Shown in pieces: positions 43,561 through 54,690 of a DNA stretch of 64,000 nt. The notes under the pieces were generated by a model, which ran no database searches, was not told the origin of the DNA, and was given only the letters and a program-made list of their open reading frames with translations. How positions within the stretch are numbered: position 1 is the stretch's first letter; each line of letters starts with the position of its first letter. Made by a program: the position numbers and the translations under genes. This DNA is from Tupaia tana. Lineage: Eukaryota > Chordata > Mammalia > Scandentia > Tupaiidae. The stretch lies in contig JAKSZU010000003.1 in NCBI GenBank assembly GCA_026018925.1, forward strand, positions 3,733,867 through 3,797,866. The letters are read 5' to 3'.

Positions 43561-44623
43561 CTTGAGTATCACTCCCAGCCCTGTCCCCAGGAGCGTCCGC
43601 GGCTCCCCCGGCTTCCCGGCCTCCTTATTGCTCTGCTCACTTTGAAACGTTTCTGTCCCGACCTTCGTTTCCTTTCCTCAGGTCCGTTAGGCTGGTTGAC
43701 AGCCTGGCTCTCTAACTTTTAGGTATGTTCTTCAATACACTTCTTAAAGAAAGAAAAAGGGGCCATTATAGTCGCTGGCAGGCAGTGGTGGGGATTAGTG
43801 CAGCTTTTGGGGGCAAAGACTGAGGTGCCAGGTTTTCTGAACCGCCTTGAAAAGCCAGCAGCTGGGAGGTGCAGTCTGCAGCGTTCTCGCCTTGTTAAAG
43901 CACCATATGCAGCACACCCTGCCCAGCAGGCCCGAGGTCAAAGGCTGTCTGCAGGGCAGGGCCGGGGAGCTTCGTCACCGTCACCCGTTGAGCACACCAC
44001 GGCACATTTCTCAGTGCCTTTCCATCTCCTCTGGGAAGTCCCCCTGTCTGTGTCTCCTAACCCAACTTCAACTGAGCTCCTGTGCAGGTCGCTCCTGAGC
44101 ATGCTGGCTGGGTGTCGGGTAGGTGAAGTGCCATAGATGTCACACCCTCACCAGCAGCCGTAGAAGGCCAAGCAGCAAGATTTGGCACCTCCTGCCTTCA
44201 ACCCCAAGAGAAGGTAACTTCGAGGTGCCCATTCCACCTCTTTCTGATTTCCCAGAGCCACACTGGGAACCTGATTCCCAGGGCACCTGTGTTAGCTTCA
44301 TTTGCCTTCTGTACCTCGGGCGGTATCCACAAATGAGCCTTGGCAGGCCTCCAGTGCCAGAGGGTGAACCCAGACAGGGCCTGCTGCCCTGCTCTGCCGT
44401 CCACCTCAGCGTCGTGAGAAGCTTTACCTCCCTCTTCCCAGCCTTCAGTGAAGCTCAATGGATACAGGAACATGAGCCAGGAGGTGTGGGCCTCATTGGT
44501 CACCAGTGCTGGTCCATGGACTTTCTGAAGAACCAGCTCCTAGCCTGGAGGACACCCAAGCTTCCTCCACTCCCTCATTGGGAGGATACTTACATGGTTG
44601 TTTGGTAAAATCCCAGGAGCCTT
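43561..44623. other. Unclassified upstream DNA, locally GC-rich
   Basis: Long frames on both strands (43798-44136, 44123-44608, 44198-44503) reflect GC content. I recognise no protein or repeat. Confidence 0.4.
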
Positions 44624-44858
44624 GGGGCCAGAAGATGGCGTAATATTTACATCGCTAGACTCCCACATAGCCGACCACGGTTCGAGACCCAGACCTGGCG
44701 ATTTAAAAGACATGCTGGATGCATGTGCATGTGTGCCCAAGATCCTCAGGGGAGATTGGAGAAGGGATTGTGGCATGGCCAATCCCCTGGGAGGTGATTT
44801 CTTGCTTTCTGTCTCTGTCTCTCCAGCAAGCGCACACACCCTGTAGCAAAAGTCTCTC

Positions 44859-44889
<31 letters not shown>
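44624..44889 (+). mobile_element. tRNA-derived SINE, plus orientation
   Basis: The head is ggggccagaagatggcgtaat with A box tggcgtaat. Then come gttcgagacccagacctgg as B box and 3' acceptor side, gcatgtgcatgtgtgcccaag, ggagattggagaagggattgtgg, and ctctctcttaaaaaa with about 28 A. Intermediate between the two main subfamilies. Confidence 0.92.
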
Positions 44890-44893
<4 letters not shown>

Positions 44894-45119
44894 CCACCCG
44901 GGAGCCTTCCTGATTTCCTTTACACAGGTGTTTCCCCTAGTTATTAATAAATTCTTTCATGTTTAGTGCCAACGTTATCTCTGTTTCTGGAAAAGTGAGG
45001 ACTAGTACATCTCATTTCCCTGCTCTGGTAGTGTTTTCTGCGCCATCTTGATCCAGAGTGTCCTCAGGAGAACCCAGACTAGGGTACATTTGGAGGTACA
45101 CACTGACAACCAGAGCCTT
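44890..45119. other. Short unclassified stretch
   Basis: No feature recognised between the SINE tail and the L1 3' end. Confidence 0.4.
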
Positions 45120-45305
45120 TGGTACAGTTTTGTAAATTTATAAAATCATATAATAATTCAAAGTAATAGATGTCCCGACTGAGACAACCCTGCATGCTCG
45201 TGAGAAAGGTATATGTGTTGGAATATTCACTTTGCGAGCTAAGTGACATATGTGATTGAATCTATAAAAGAAATTGAAATAAAAATATCAAAAAAAAAAA
45301 AAAAG
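45120..45305 (+). mobile_element. L1 3'UTR end
   Basis: The segment atattcactttgcgagctaagtgacatatgtgattgaatctataaaagaaattgaaataaaaa closely parallels 20745-20815, so it is the same L1 3' terminus, ending in poly-A at 45290-45303. It is severely 5' truncated. Confidence 0.82.
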
Positions 45306-46074
45306 AGAAATCAGTTCACCTCTCAGTCGAGGCACAGGTAGGAGAAGATTAATTCAGATAATTATTGTGAACTTTGGATTATAGATGGATGACCTACATT
45401 TTGGAAAGAATCATTCCAGACAATGAATAGAAAGTAACTTCTACTCACAGCGACCTTGGGCATGACTTTTAAACCATAATTTGGGAGTCCAGAGATGCAG
45501 AGCTGTTGCTGTACCGATTCTGTGCAATCTGTAGCAGAGGCTGGGCTCCAGGTCCGTCAAATCGTTTACTCAGCTATTTTCAAAATGTACTTATAAGCTG
45601 TTAATCATTGTTACAGGAACGAGTATCTTATTAATAATGTCTATTTTAATGCAGTATCTGTTTCTCGACCAGTACGTGTCATTGGTTCATCCACTATGAT
45701 GAGGTTGTGTGGACTGTTTTGACATTTGCAGAGGGCATGTCATATTAAGAAAATTTGGAAAATGATGATCTGTTCCATTTCCATGCCTTAAGTAGCTCAT
45801 GCAATTGTGATTAAGTGAACTCTTCCCCACTGCCTTTTTTCTAACTAATAAAATCGCAAATCATAATTCAGTTGCACTGGTCTGATTAATGGCACTTCTG
45901 AAGACAGATGGATGCCTTCTAAAAGGATTGTGTAAGTTAGTTCAATGTACCAAATTATTATTTCTAAAACTCTCTAAAACATTCACACAACAGAGTCCCT
46001 TCCCTAGGTCTTGCTATTTTATTGAGAAGTTGAAATCATGTTAGTTGAATTCAGCAAAGTGACATCCCAAAGCT
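45306..46074. other. Unclassified upstream DNA
   Basis: No gene or recognisable repeat. AT-rich, with some L1-like texture but no diagnostic phrase. Confidence 0.4.
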
Positions 46075-46275
46075 TATCCATGTAGTCTCTTCATGGGAGA
46101 GGAGAGAGAGAGATTGACAGGCACCCTCAGCAGAGTGCCCACACCATGATCCTCCCCCAGCCCTGCACCAGCCAGGATCCGGGATGCTCAGGGAGACCCA
46201 GGGCATGAACCTGGGGCCTTCCCACACGGCCTCCTTCCCAGCATCACACTGCCTGTCCCACCACGTGGGGCCTTC
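46075..46275 (-). repeat. Second-family SINE-like copy, antisense
   Basis: The plus strand reads catgggagaggagagagagag, tgacaggcaccctcagcaga, atcctcccccagccctgcaccagcc, ggaacctggggccttccc and tcacactgcctgtcccaccacgtggggcc. The minus-strand start, ggccccacgtggtgggacagg, is a plausible head. It shares layout with 28061-28270. Confidence 0.5.
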
Positions 46276-46531
46276 ATGGTTTCCCTTTGTCCATGATCTC
46301 TTTATGCCTCTGGTGCATGCCAGCTTAGAACTTCTCTCTGAGCACCCTACCCACCTTCCTTTCTCTACTATTTCAGATGTGCTGTTTCTGCTTTTGGAAC
46401 TTCCTCCTCCACTAACGCTGCAGTTCCCTATTCAGATGTGTTCTCCGTGTCTCAATGAGACACTGTGTTAGCACAGACAGGTCTACTGACCCCAATGCAT
46501 TAACTCCCCCGGAACTCATATCAATGACATT
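46276..46531. other. Short unclassified stretch
   Basis: Pyrimidine-rich text with a 95-codon plus frame overlapping the preceding repeat; nothing recognised. Confidence 0.4.
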
Positions 46532-46802
46532 GGGCCAGCAGATGGCAAGGTGGTTAAGGCAACTTATCCCACATGGTCAGCTTTGAGGTTTGAGTCCCAG
46601 ACCTGGGCAGCTTTAAAAACACTCCAGGTATAGTGTGCATGCCCAGAATCCCGAGAAGAGAATGGAGGAGAGGGGATTATGGTGTGTCCAGTCCTCCGGG
46701 GTGATTTTTCACTTTCCCCCTCTCTTTCTCTCTCTCTCTCTGCCTCTCTCTGGCAAGTACACATGTCCTATAGCAAAAACTGAAAAAAATTAACAAAAAA
46801 AC
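46532..46802 (+). mobile_element. tRNA-derived SINE, older subfamily
   Basis: The head is gggccagcagatggcaaggtgg, with B-box-like gaggtttgagtcccagacctgg. Then come gcatgcccagaatcccgag, gaatggaggagaggggattat, a long tctctctctctctctgcct block, and tacacatgtcctatagcaaaaac with an A-rich tail. The flanks share atgacattg/atgatattg, a plausible target duplication. Confidence 0.9.
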
Positions 46803-47229
46803 ATGATATTGATGGTCAACATACATATGTGGGTCAAATGTGATTCTTCAAATGTAGAGAATCTGTTGCTATTAAAGTAATTGTTACTCCCCTCATTGGA
46901 AGAAGTGAAGTGTTTCAATACAGAGACATGAAAAGTCACTGTGCATTATATATACATTTTGAGAAAATTAAATGAATTATTACATTTTGAAAAGTCATTG
47001 AGGTTCTTTTTTTTTTCCTTTTGACATTGATAGAACTGGCTAGATGCCTAGCCTGGTTAATGATTCTTGAATTATATTCTAAAGCTTCATTAGATAGAAC
47101 CTTATTAATTTGAGAAAAATCTGATCTGACTTACTTTTGTATTCTTTATGAGGAAGAAGTTGACTAAACAAATCCATAGTCTAAACAAAACCGATCTACA
47201 TAAGGGAAAAATGTGTTTCCAAGAGAGTT
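46803..47229. other. Unclassified AT-rich DNA
   Basis: No gene or repeat recognised in this stretch. Confidence 0.4.
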
Positions 47230-47930
47230 AGCGTATCAATAACCTTCCTTACCATGGTAAAATACACATAACAAAATTGGCCATTTTAATCATTTTAAAG
47301 TGTAGAATTCAGTATGTCCATCTGCTGGTCCTGAGTGTGGATTTTTTTTTTTTTTTTTGAGAGGTTTTCGCTATAGGGCGTGCACTCGCCAGACAGACAG
47401 AGAGAGACATAGAGACAGAAAGCGAGAAATCACCCCCCAGGGGGGATGGTCACGCCACAATCCCTTCTCCTCCATTCTCCTCTCGGGATCTTGGGTACGC
47501 ACGCACACGCGCCCGGCGTGAGATTTAAGCCACTGGATCCTGGACGCGAACCGCGGTCGACTACGTGGGAGTCCAGCGACATAGCCATTACGCTAACTGC
47601 TGGTTCCCCTGAGTGTGGATTTTTCAAAGCATTCATTCAGTATGTGATAATCGAATCAATAATATTGCCATATTAATAATTTTCAAATATATATTGCAAT
47701 TTCCAATTTATATGTGATAGTTACATATCTGTGAGGTACAGTGTGGTTTCCGAAACATGACTAGCCGGGCAGTAGCTAAGTCAGGATGATGACCGTGTCC
47801 ACCATGCCCAGCGTTTACCCTTTGCATCGTGCATGTCTGAAATCTGTTCTTCTGCCTATTTTGAAATACATACTGATTGTCACCACCTTTCTTTACTGTG
47901 TTATAGAAGCTTTATTTAAAAAAAAAAAAA
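47230..47930 (-). mobile_element. Old L1 3' remnant, antisense, split by SINE
   Basis: Left part: accatggtaaaatacacataacaaaattggccattttaatcattttaaagtgtagaattcag, the antisense of an L1M 3'UTR. After the SINE at 47347-47607 it continues with a gatagttacatatctgtgaggtacagtgtgg segment seen in other old L1 tails. No coding sequence. Confidence 0.65.
47347..47607 (-). mobile_element. Young SINE with perfect 17-base target duplication
   Basis: Nearly consensus: gagaggttttcgctatagggcg, gacagacagagagagacatag, caccccccaggggggatgg, acgcacgcacacgcgcccggcgtgag, gcggtcgactacgtggg, acgctaactgctggttcc. The bases cctgagtgtggattttt at 47330-47346 recur exactly at 47608-47624. High CpG retention marks it as among the youngest here. 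Confidence 0.96.
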
Positions 47931-47934
47931 AGAA

Positions 47935-48573
47935 CAGCCGCCAGCCAACCCTAGAAACAGTCCAACTATTCATAAACTGGCGATTATATTGAAATGGCGA
48001 CATATTTACATGATGGGCTACTACTCTCAAGTTTAAAAAGTAGCCAGAAACAAAAAAGGTGTCACTCAGTTGTTCTGTGTATGTGGATCGAATTAATACA
48101 CATACAGTATAGCTGCGCCAGGCATGGGACTTAGTGCAAAGGACTTCTGAAGCCTGCCCTGAAGCCATCGCACTATGCCCGGATCCTATAGGGACTGTCA
48201 ATCCTGGTAGACTATTTGGGTGTATTCCTTGGTAAAGTTGCCTCAAAACAGAAGTAAAGTACATAATGTTAATGTATATAAGTTGTACTACCATCAGGTG
48301 GATTAAAAAATGAGGTAAAACTCTAGTGATTAGCATGGAATGGTGTTTAACATAATTTAAATGGTGAAGTGCAAGACAGAAAAATATGCAAAGTGTGATC
48401 TCATTTGCTTAGAAATAAGATATGTATGTATGTCATGGACACATGTTCGTTTCGCTAATCCCAACACTTTTTTACCAGTCTCCTTTAAACTCTAGACAGT
48501 GATTTCTTTGGGCAGGGAGAAGTGTGGGCAGGGGTGGTGGTGAGGGGACGTAGGACTGAGAACTGGGTGAGGA
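47935..48573 (+). mobile_element. Old L1 3' remnant, sense
   Basis: The phrases aaacagtccaactattcataaactggcg and tacatgatgggctactactctc are a diverged aaatgtccatcaac...tactactcagcc tail. Further on are gtgcaagacagaaaaatatgcaaagtgtgatctcattt and a gatttctttgggcagggagaagtg segment of an L1M 3'UTR. Non-coding. Confidence 0.6.
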
Positions 48574-48585
48574 GAAAATGTCATT

Positions 48586-48856
48586 AGGGACCAGCAGATG
48601 GCGTAATGGTCACATTGCTGGGTTCCCACATAGTGGACTGTGATTCAAGTCCCAGACCCAGAGACTTAAACCTCATGCCAAACATGTGTGCATGCATGCT
48701 CAAGATCCCAAGAGGAGAACAGAGGAGAAGTGATTGCAGCGTGGCCATCCCTCTGCCCCTGGGGGTGATTTTTCGCTCTCTACCTCTCTATCTCTCTCTG
48801 TCTCTCTGGCAAGTGCATACACCCTATAGCAAAAATCTCTCAAAAAGAAAAAGAAA
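48586..48856 (+). mobile_element. SINE with perfect 12-base target duplication
   Basis: The head is gggaccagcagatggcgtaatgg with gattcaagtcccagaccc as B box. The body is gcatgcatgctcaagatccc, with a ctctacctctctatctctctctg block. The bases gaaaatgtcatt at 48574-48585 recur exactly at 48857-48868. It inserted at the end of the L1 remnant. Confidence 0.93.
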
Positions 48857-48889
48857 GAAAATGTCATTTTTTAAAATCCATAGGCTGTT

Positions 48890-49081
48890 GGGGCCAGCAG
48901 GTGGCATGGTGGTTAAGGTGCTGAACTCCCACGTGGCCAACTGCAGTTCAAGTCCCAGACCTGACACCTTGCTCTCTCACTTTCTCTCTCTCCCCTCTGT
49001 CTGGTGAGTCCACATGCCCTACAGCAAATTAAATAATAATAATAATAATATAAATAAAATTAAATAAATAATTCCTTTAAG
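48890..49081 (+). mobile_element. Internally deleted SINE (gcaggtggca subfamily)
   Basis: The head ggggccagcaggtggcatgg to gttcaagtcccagacctg is intact. The body is absent, and the sequence jumps directly to the pyrimidine block (ttgctctctcactttctctc) and gtccacatgccctacagc. The tail is (aat)n rather than poly-A. Imperfect flanks aaaatccataggctgtt / aaaattcacatgctgtt suggest an old target duplication. Confidence 0.85.
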
Positions 49082-49244
49082 AAAATTCACATGCTGTTTA
49101 TTGTCCTCACACCACACTTTTTTTAAAAAATCAAAAATTTGATTTTTTTCAAAAAATTAAAAAGAGATGTAGGAAGAATATTATTAGCCTCCTTCTGGGT
49201 CCTGTAAAACTTGTAAGTGACATTAATAATAACAGTTAATATTC

Positions 49245-49410
49245 GATACCTAATAGTTACTATTTTTTGAGTGCTGTATATCATGCCAGCATTTTGTTTA
49301 TATTACCTCAGTTAATCCTCACAATAACTCTGTGATCCAGTTCCAGGATTGAGGAAGGGCAGGGTCGGAACTCATACTCAGGCAGCTTGTTCTGAGGCCT
49401 TCCCGAGTGC
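49245..49410 (+). repeat. MIR SINE
   Basis: MIR-like order: gagtgctgtatatcatgccagcattttg, then ttacctcagttaatcctcacaataactctgtga, then gattgaggaagggcagggtcggaactcat. The aatcctcacaa-aactctgtga core is diagnostic of this family. Confidence 0.8.
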
Positions 49411-51083
49411 ATTGCCCTGTGCTCCAGTCCTGGAGGGTTACGAGTAACCAGGCCAGACCTCAAACCTCAGACCTCAAACCTCAAACTCACGATTGGCTCA
49501 GAATTATGTTTTTATTTCTTGGTAGTGGGTTCTGAGGTAAATATGTATGTATATATATGGAGAGAGATTTAAAAATGATTTTATACTTTTAAGAGAATTA
49601 TTGTAAATAACTAGGAAATCTAAGAATAATGTGTACCTATTAAAATATTATTTTAGTTGGGCCTTATAGTTAATTTTCATTTGTCGTAGGGCAGATCCAT
49701 GTGACTTTTAAACGTCATACTAATGCTTTATCATAGATAAAACTTAACATATATATTTATTATCCAAAGATTGTTATTGGATAAAATTGTTTAGAGACAG
49801 CCATCGGATTAATTAGCATATATACTAATTATGTTATCATTGTACTCATGTATATTCTGAGTATCATACAGCAGTACTGGGTCCGGTACCTGACCCTGCG
49901 TGTCAGACACATGCTTTGGTTGAGCCCACGTGTATACTTGCAGACTGCGAGCATCGTTCAAGTCTTAGAAATGGTTATATATAATACCCCACTGACTGAC
50001 AGATAACCTGGATTCACAGAGCTGCAAAATACTTCAGGGGCCATTCAGTCTGTGGGTGTAGTCATCGTAGTTTTTAACGTAAAAATTAGAATTATTTCCT
50101 ATTAGTGTCTCTACACGAGATTCATGAAAGCAGAAGGATGTGGAAGTTGCATCACCCTGAGGTCTTTCCACCCCTCTGCCTGAATATGCAAGTGGGGAGA
50201 GCGGTTACCTGAGCAGAGAGCGCGGTAGAGAGGGCTGTGCAAGAGGAAGTATGACCCTCTCGTGGACAAGGTCCCCCGAAGGCAAGAAGCTGGGGAACAG
50301 GTGCCCCTCCCCAATTCCTCCCCCAGGACTGAGATTGGGGAGCCCGCCCCGACGTGGAACAAGGAGGGCAGGAGAGTCTGTGGTGAGGCTCCTGCAGGTC
50401 TGACTTGAGGTGCGCAGAGCAGAGCGGAGTGTGGACCGGGCTGGGAAAGGTTTCTGGAAGATATCCAACAGTTCCCTAGATGTTCAAATCAGGTAGTCAC
50501 AGGGTGGGTAGGTGAATGGCTTCCTCTGAGAAATGGCGAGACGTGCTTATGCTGGAGCCGTGTTTCCTCACGTGACCCTTCAGCGGCCACCGGGTAGCAG
50601 CTGCCCTCTTTAGATGGCGTGTGAACCCCTAGTCGCTCTGCATCCTCTTCCGAGTTCCAGCTCATCCCTTCACTCCTAGTTTACTCATCCCCAGGCAGCA
50701 GTGGAGGGAAGATGCCCGCCCAGGGCCTAGTTCATGGTAGATGCAGGTCTATAGCCCAGAGCCTCAGCCCTGCCAGGTTGCACCATGCCTTCCACAGCTG
50801 CACGTCACTGCCGAGTATCTGTGGCGTTAGTAAAGATTTTTATTTTCATTTCTCCAGAGTCTTCTGGGGGCCACAGACCAGAGGGCCACCCCAGGCTTTG
50901 GCTTCATCCTGGAGGGGGAGTCTCATCTCTACTCGACTCCTCTGCTGTAATTAGGCCCGAACTAACTGCAAGACAGTCAGGAACTGTACTTCTCGAGTGC
51001 CCAGAAAGCCAACGTCCCAATAGCGGTGGTTGGGCAGCAGGAATCTTGCATTGCGGTCTGGGCTCTCTCTGCTTCGTGGGTGT
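49411..51083. other. Unclassified upstream DNA
   Basis: A short cagacctcaaacctcaaacctc mini-repeat lies near 49455-49485. The 50110-50470 and 50700-51250 parts are GC-moderate, with overlapping frames on both strands. No gene family is recognisable. Confidence 0.4.
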
Positions 51084-51157
51084 GTCGGCAAGCGCATTCA
51101 CAGTCATTGTGCAGGGACAGGTCGGCAAGCGCATTCACAGTCATTGTGCAGGGACAG
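51084..51157. repeat. Perfect 37-bp tandem duplication
   Basis: The unit starting gtcggcaagcgcattcacag and ending gcagggacag occurs twice in succession (51084-51120 and 51121-51157) without a mismatch. This indicates a recent slippage or unequal exchange event. Confidence 0.95.
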
Positions 51158-52061
51158 GCCTGCAGAGTTATCCATGCAGAGACAGGGTGAACGCGCCGGG
51201 CTCAGCGACGACCCCACAGGGAGCACTGACCCGCGCTTTGCCTTGAGCTTTGAATGGGAGTTTGAAAGACGAGAATGGTTCGGGTTATTCCAAGTCTGCA
51301 TCATCTAAGGAAAGTGAGAAGGAGGAATTCTCACAGCCTGTCTTGGTGAGCCAGACAAATATGTCTTACTCTGGCAAAATGGTTACATAAAGCAAAAAGC
51401 AGGTTGGCTTTTGAATGCTTGACAATAGAGGCTGTGCTTTTCCTCATGGTTGATGGGCTGGTGGTTCTTAGCAGGAAACGTGTGCTAGCTGAGGTCTATA
51501 GGACCAGTTTCACTCTCTGTTCGTATTTGCAGATTCAACTTCGATACCGTTTCCTCATGTCCTGAGAGCGCAAACGCAAGCACTCAGGAGAGTGGGCTCC
51601 ACCTTTCTGCCTTGGGTTTGCTAAGGCTAACTACCCAGTGAATTCACAGTACCCTGTTCAATGATGCTTCTAGCCACAGAGGACACTGGACGCCAAAGGC
51701 ATCTGTGTGAGTGATGATCAAGCTGCAGACCCTGATGGGGAACTAGAGAATTGTGGAGAGAATGGACCGTGGGATTCTGCCACTGAAAAAATAGTGTGGC
51801 ATAAGGGACTTGTAGCCATCACTTTGATTTGCAGTGAACTGTCATCTCTAATAACAACCATCCGTGGTAATACCATGATGAACCATCCATGATGATAAAT
51901 TTGAACATTCAAAGAATGCAATATTTTTAAAGGACATCATCTTTTAAAACAATATGTACAGGTTTCAAAGGCAAGTAGATGAATAAGATGGCAATAATCA
52001 TTGAGTTGCCCTATGTTTACGTGAGGTGGAAATAAAAAATAATACCTCTTCGAAATCATGA
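51158..52061. other. Unclassified upstream DNA
   Basis: No gene or repeat recognised. Confidence 0.4.
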
Positions 52062-52076
52062 ATAGTGGGACCAGCA

Positions 52077-52303
52077 GGTGGTCAAGATGCTGGACTACCA
52101 CATGGTTGACCAAGTCTCAGGTCTGGCAGCTTGAAACTCATACAGGGTGCATGTGTGTACATGCCCAAAATCCCAGGAAGAGAATGGAGGAGAAGGGACT
52201 GTGGCGTGGCCATCCCCCCTCACTTTCTCTCTCACTGTCTCTATCTCTCTGGCAAGTGCGTGCATCCTATGGCAAAAACCTTAAAAAAGGAAAAAAAAAA
52301 AAA
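52077..52303 (+). mobile_element. SINE with perfect 15-base target duplication
   Basis: A compact copy: gggaccagcaggtggtcaag, catgcccaaaatcccagg, gaatggaggagaagggactgtgg, then a shortened stem and the ctctctcactgtctctatctctctgg block. The bases gaaatcatgaatagt at 52062-52076 recur exactly at 52304-52318. Confidence 0.93.
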
Positions 52304-52318
52304 GAAATCATGAATAGT

Positions 52319-52778
52319 TAAAGCTTACTAGCAGGATGAGGACACCAGACAATTGTTTTTCCATTTTGGCATTTTGCATAACATAACTGGGTCCTTGCTA
52401 TGCTCTAAAATAGCAAGTAGCTCTGTATGATTGCCACCTTGGCCAGTACAAACAGTAAAGTCATTGTATTTCCGCGACCTCGGTGTGCATTTTTCCCTGC
52501 ACCTTCTCCCTGTCTTTCTCCTGTTGACATCTGGGTGAGTGAGAGCTAGAAGGTGGGATGGACTTGTTCACACGAGTGTGAGTGTCAGCGTGTTAGCCTC
52601 TCTAAGAACACACACATCCTAACCTGCACTCACTGTTCCCAGGGGAGAAAGGACACAGTGGTTTGTCGTTCTGTACCAAACTTGGCCAGTAATTTTCCAG
52701 GGCAAGGGCTTTGCTGTTTTAGTCATGGCAGTGTAAACAGAGAGATTTTATAGAAGGGAAAGGGAGGAGAACATATGT
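52319..52778. other. Unclassified upstream DNA
   Basis: No gene or repeat recognised. Confidence 0.4.
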
Positions 52779-53130
52779 GTGAACTTCAAAAAGTTTGTGG
52801 AGAAATGGAAATAAGGTGCCAGTTTCAGGGGCCGGGTGGTGGTGTAACTCGGCCGCCTGACTCACACGGGACAGTCCCAAGTTTGCACCCAGAGACTTCC
52901 CTGAACACACAGGGTGCGCACGGTCATGATCCGAGGCCGGCGCGGTAGATGGCAGTATCAGGACCTTGCTGAGATCTCTCTCTCTGTTTCTCTTGCTCAT
53001 TGAAGAAAGAAAATAAAACTTTAGACAATAAAAATTTCAATATCAATTATTTTGGTACCAAGTAATTTTGGAAATTCAAGCATAGTTTTTCCAAATATGC
53101 ATTTTCCATGAACTTTCTGAAGACCCTCCC
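52779..53130. mobile_element. Palindromic MITE split by a SINE
   Basis: Left part 52779-52827: gaacttcaaaaagtttgtggagaaatgg, the MITE left end. Right part 53019-53130: tttggtaccaagtaattttgg and then attttccatgaactttctgaagaccctcc, the MITE right end. Between them sits the SINE at 52828-53018. Joining the two parts gives a copy of the same plan as 30136-30267. Confidence 0.78.
52828..53018 (+). mobile_element. Second-family SINE inserted in a MITE
   Basis: The head ggggccgggtggtggtgtaactc and tttgcacccagagacttcc resemble 42212-42400 more than the main family. It ends with a tctctctctctgtttctcttgctcattgaag block and aaataaa. No clear target duplication. Confidence 0.65.
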
Positions 53131-53287
53131 TTCCTCCAGGTCTCCAGCCTGCCAGGGTCCTGGGCGTACGTTCATGGGCCTGGTGTGATTTCATGCCAAC
53201 CAATCCAGGGACTTGGATCGGGTCAGCACATGGCTTCCACCTCTGCAGTCTGGCATGCTACTGACTGAGCCACAGGGGCAGAGCCCG
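53131..53287 (-). mobile_element. Second-family SINE fragment, antisense
   Basis: The plus strand ends tgctactgactgagccacaggggcagagccc, the complement of a head ggctctgcccctgtggctcagtcag with A-box-like tggctcagtc. The body has gggcgtacgttcatgggcctgg. It is truncated at the side next to the MITE. Confidence 0.6.
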
Positions 53288-53574
53288 CATCTTCTTTAGC
53301 TGCCATGGTTCAGTCGGAACACCGCAGGAACTCCACCCAGAACCACCAACAGGGGCAGATGAAACCTCCAAGAAAAGCCTGCTCACCCTGGCCAAAGGAC
53401 CGGGAAGGAGGTGGCCTGGCAATAGAGAACTTTGAGCAATACCCGGTTTATTAAAAACACTGATACCTACCCCTGCCACAGTCATAGCAGGGCCACCGAG
53501 AAAGCGGGTGTCCTGAGCCCCTGCCCCAGAAGAGCACACGTTTGGTCAGATTCCTGGTAGAGTCTGTGGGATGC
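53288..53574. other. Short unclassified stretch
   Basis: No gene. The minus-strand frames here extend from the adjoining simple-sequence tract. Confidence 0.4.
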
Positions 53575-54690
53575 CATGTGAGCTGAGCCTCGACCTCCTC
53601 CTCCACCTCCTCCTCTACCTCCTCCTCTTCCTCCACTTTCACCACCACCACCTCCACCTCCTCCTCCACATCCGCCTCCTCTCTCACCTCCTCCTCCACC
53701 ACTACCCCCTCCTCCTCCACCACAACCTCTACTTCTCCTTCTAATCCTCCACCTCCATGTCGGCCTCCTCCTCCACCTCCACCTCCTTCTCCTCCTTTAT
53801 CTATTCCTCCACCTCCTTCTCCTCCTTCACCTCTTCCTCCACCTCCTCCACCTCCACCTCCTTCTCCTCCTTCACCTCTTCCTCCACCTCCTTCTCACCT
53901 CTTCACCTCCTCCACCTCCACCTCCTTCTCCTCCTCCACCTCCTCCACCTCCACCTCCACCTCTTCTCCACCTCCTCCACCTCTACCTCCTTCTCCTCCT
54001 TCACCTCTTCCTCCACCTCCTCTTCCTCCACCTCCTTCTCCTCTTTCACCTCTTCCTCCACCTCCTCGTCCTCTTCTACCTCCACATCCACCTCCACCTC
54101 CTCCTCTTCCACCTCTATGTCCACCTCCTCCTTCACCTCCTCCTCCACCTTCACCTCCTCTTCCACCACTACCTCCACCTCCTCCTCCTCCACCTCCACA
54201 TCTACCTCCTCCTCCACCTTCATTTCCTCGTCCACCTCTTCCTTCACCTCCTCCTCCTCCACCTCCACCTTCACCTCCTCCTCCACCTTCACCTCCTCTT
54301 CCACCACTACCTCCACCTCCTCCTCTTCCACCTCCATGTCCACCTCCTCCTTCACCTCCTCTTCCACCTTCACCTCCTCTTCCACCACTACCTCCACCTC
54401 CTCCTCCTCCACCTCCACATCTACCTCCTCCTCCACCTTCATTTCCTCGTCCACCTCTTCCTTCACCTCCTCCTCCTCCACCTCCACCTTCACCTCCTCT
54501 TCCACCACCACCTCCACCTCCTCCTCTACCTTCACTTCCTCGTCCACCTCTTCCTCCACCTCCTTCTCTTCCTTCACCTCCTCCTCCACCTCCTCCTCCT
54601 CCACCTCCACATCTACCTCCTCCTTCACCAACACCTCCATCTCCTCCTCCACCACCGCCTCCTCCTCCATCACCACCTCCACCTTCACTG
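53575..54690. repeat. 1.1-kb CCT/CAC-rich repeat tract with a 219-bp higher-order unit
   Basis: The plus strand is almost only C and T with scattered A, built from cctcctcca, cctcttcct and cttcacctc motifs. Two copies of a 219-bp unit follow each other: ctccatgtccacc-type text at about 54115 recurs at 54334, and catttcctcgtccacc at 54221 recurs at 54440. 219 is a multiple of three, so reading frames stay open across it: Ser/Thr-rich on the plus strand, Glu/Val- or Gly-rich on the minus strand. The G-rich strand (gga, ggt runs) could form G-quadruplex or triplex structures. I see no start context, splice site or protein family, so this is DNA repeat, not a gene. Confidence 0.92.

Noticed and set aside
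52828-53287. Third inverted duplication of the SINE-flank type
   Set aside because: The two SINEs are opposite in orientation but their heads and flanks differ, so it does not share the foldback layout.
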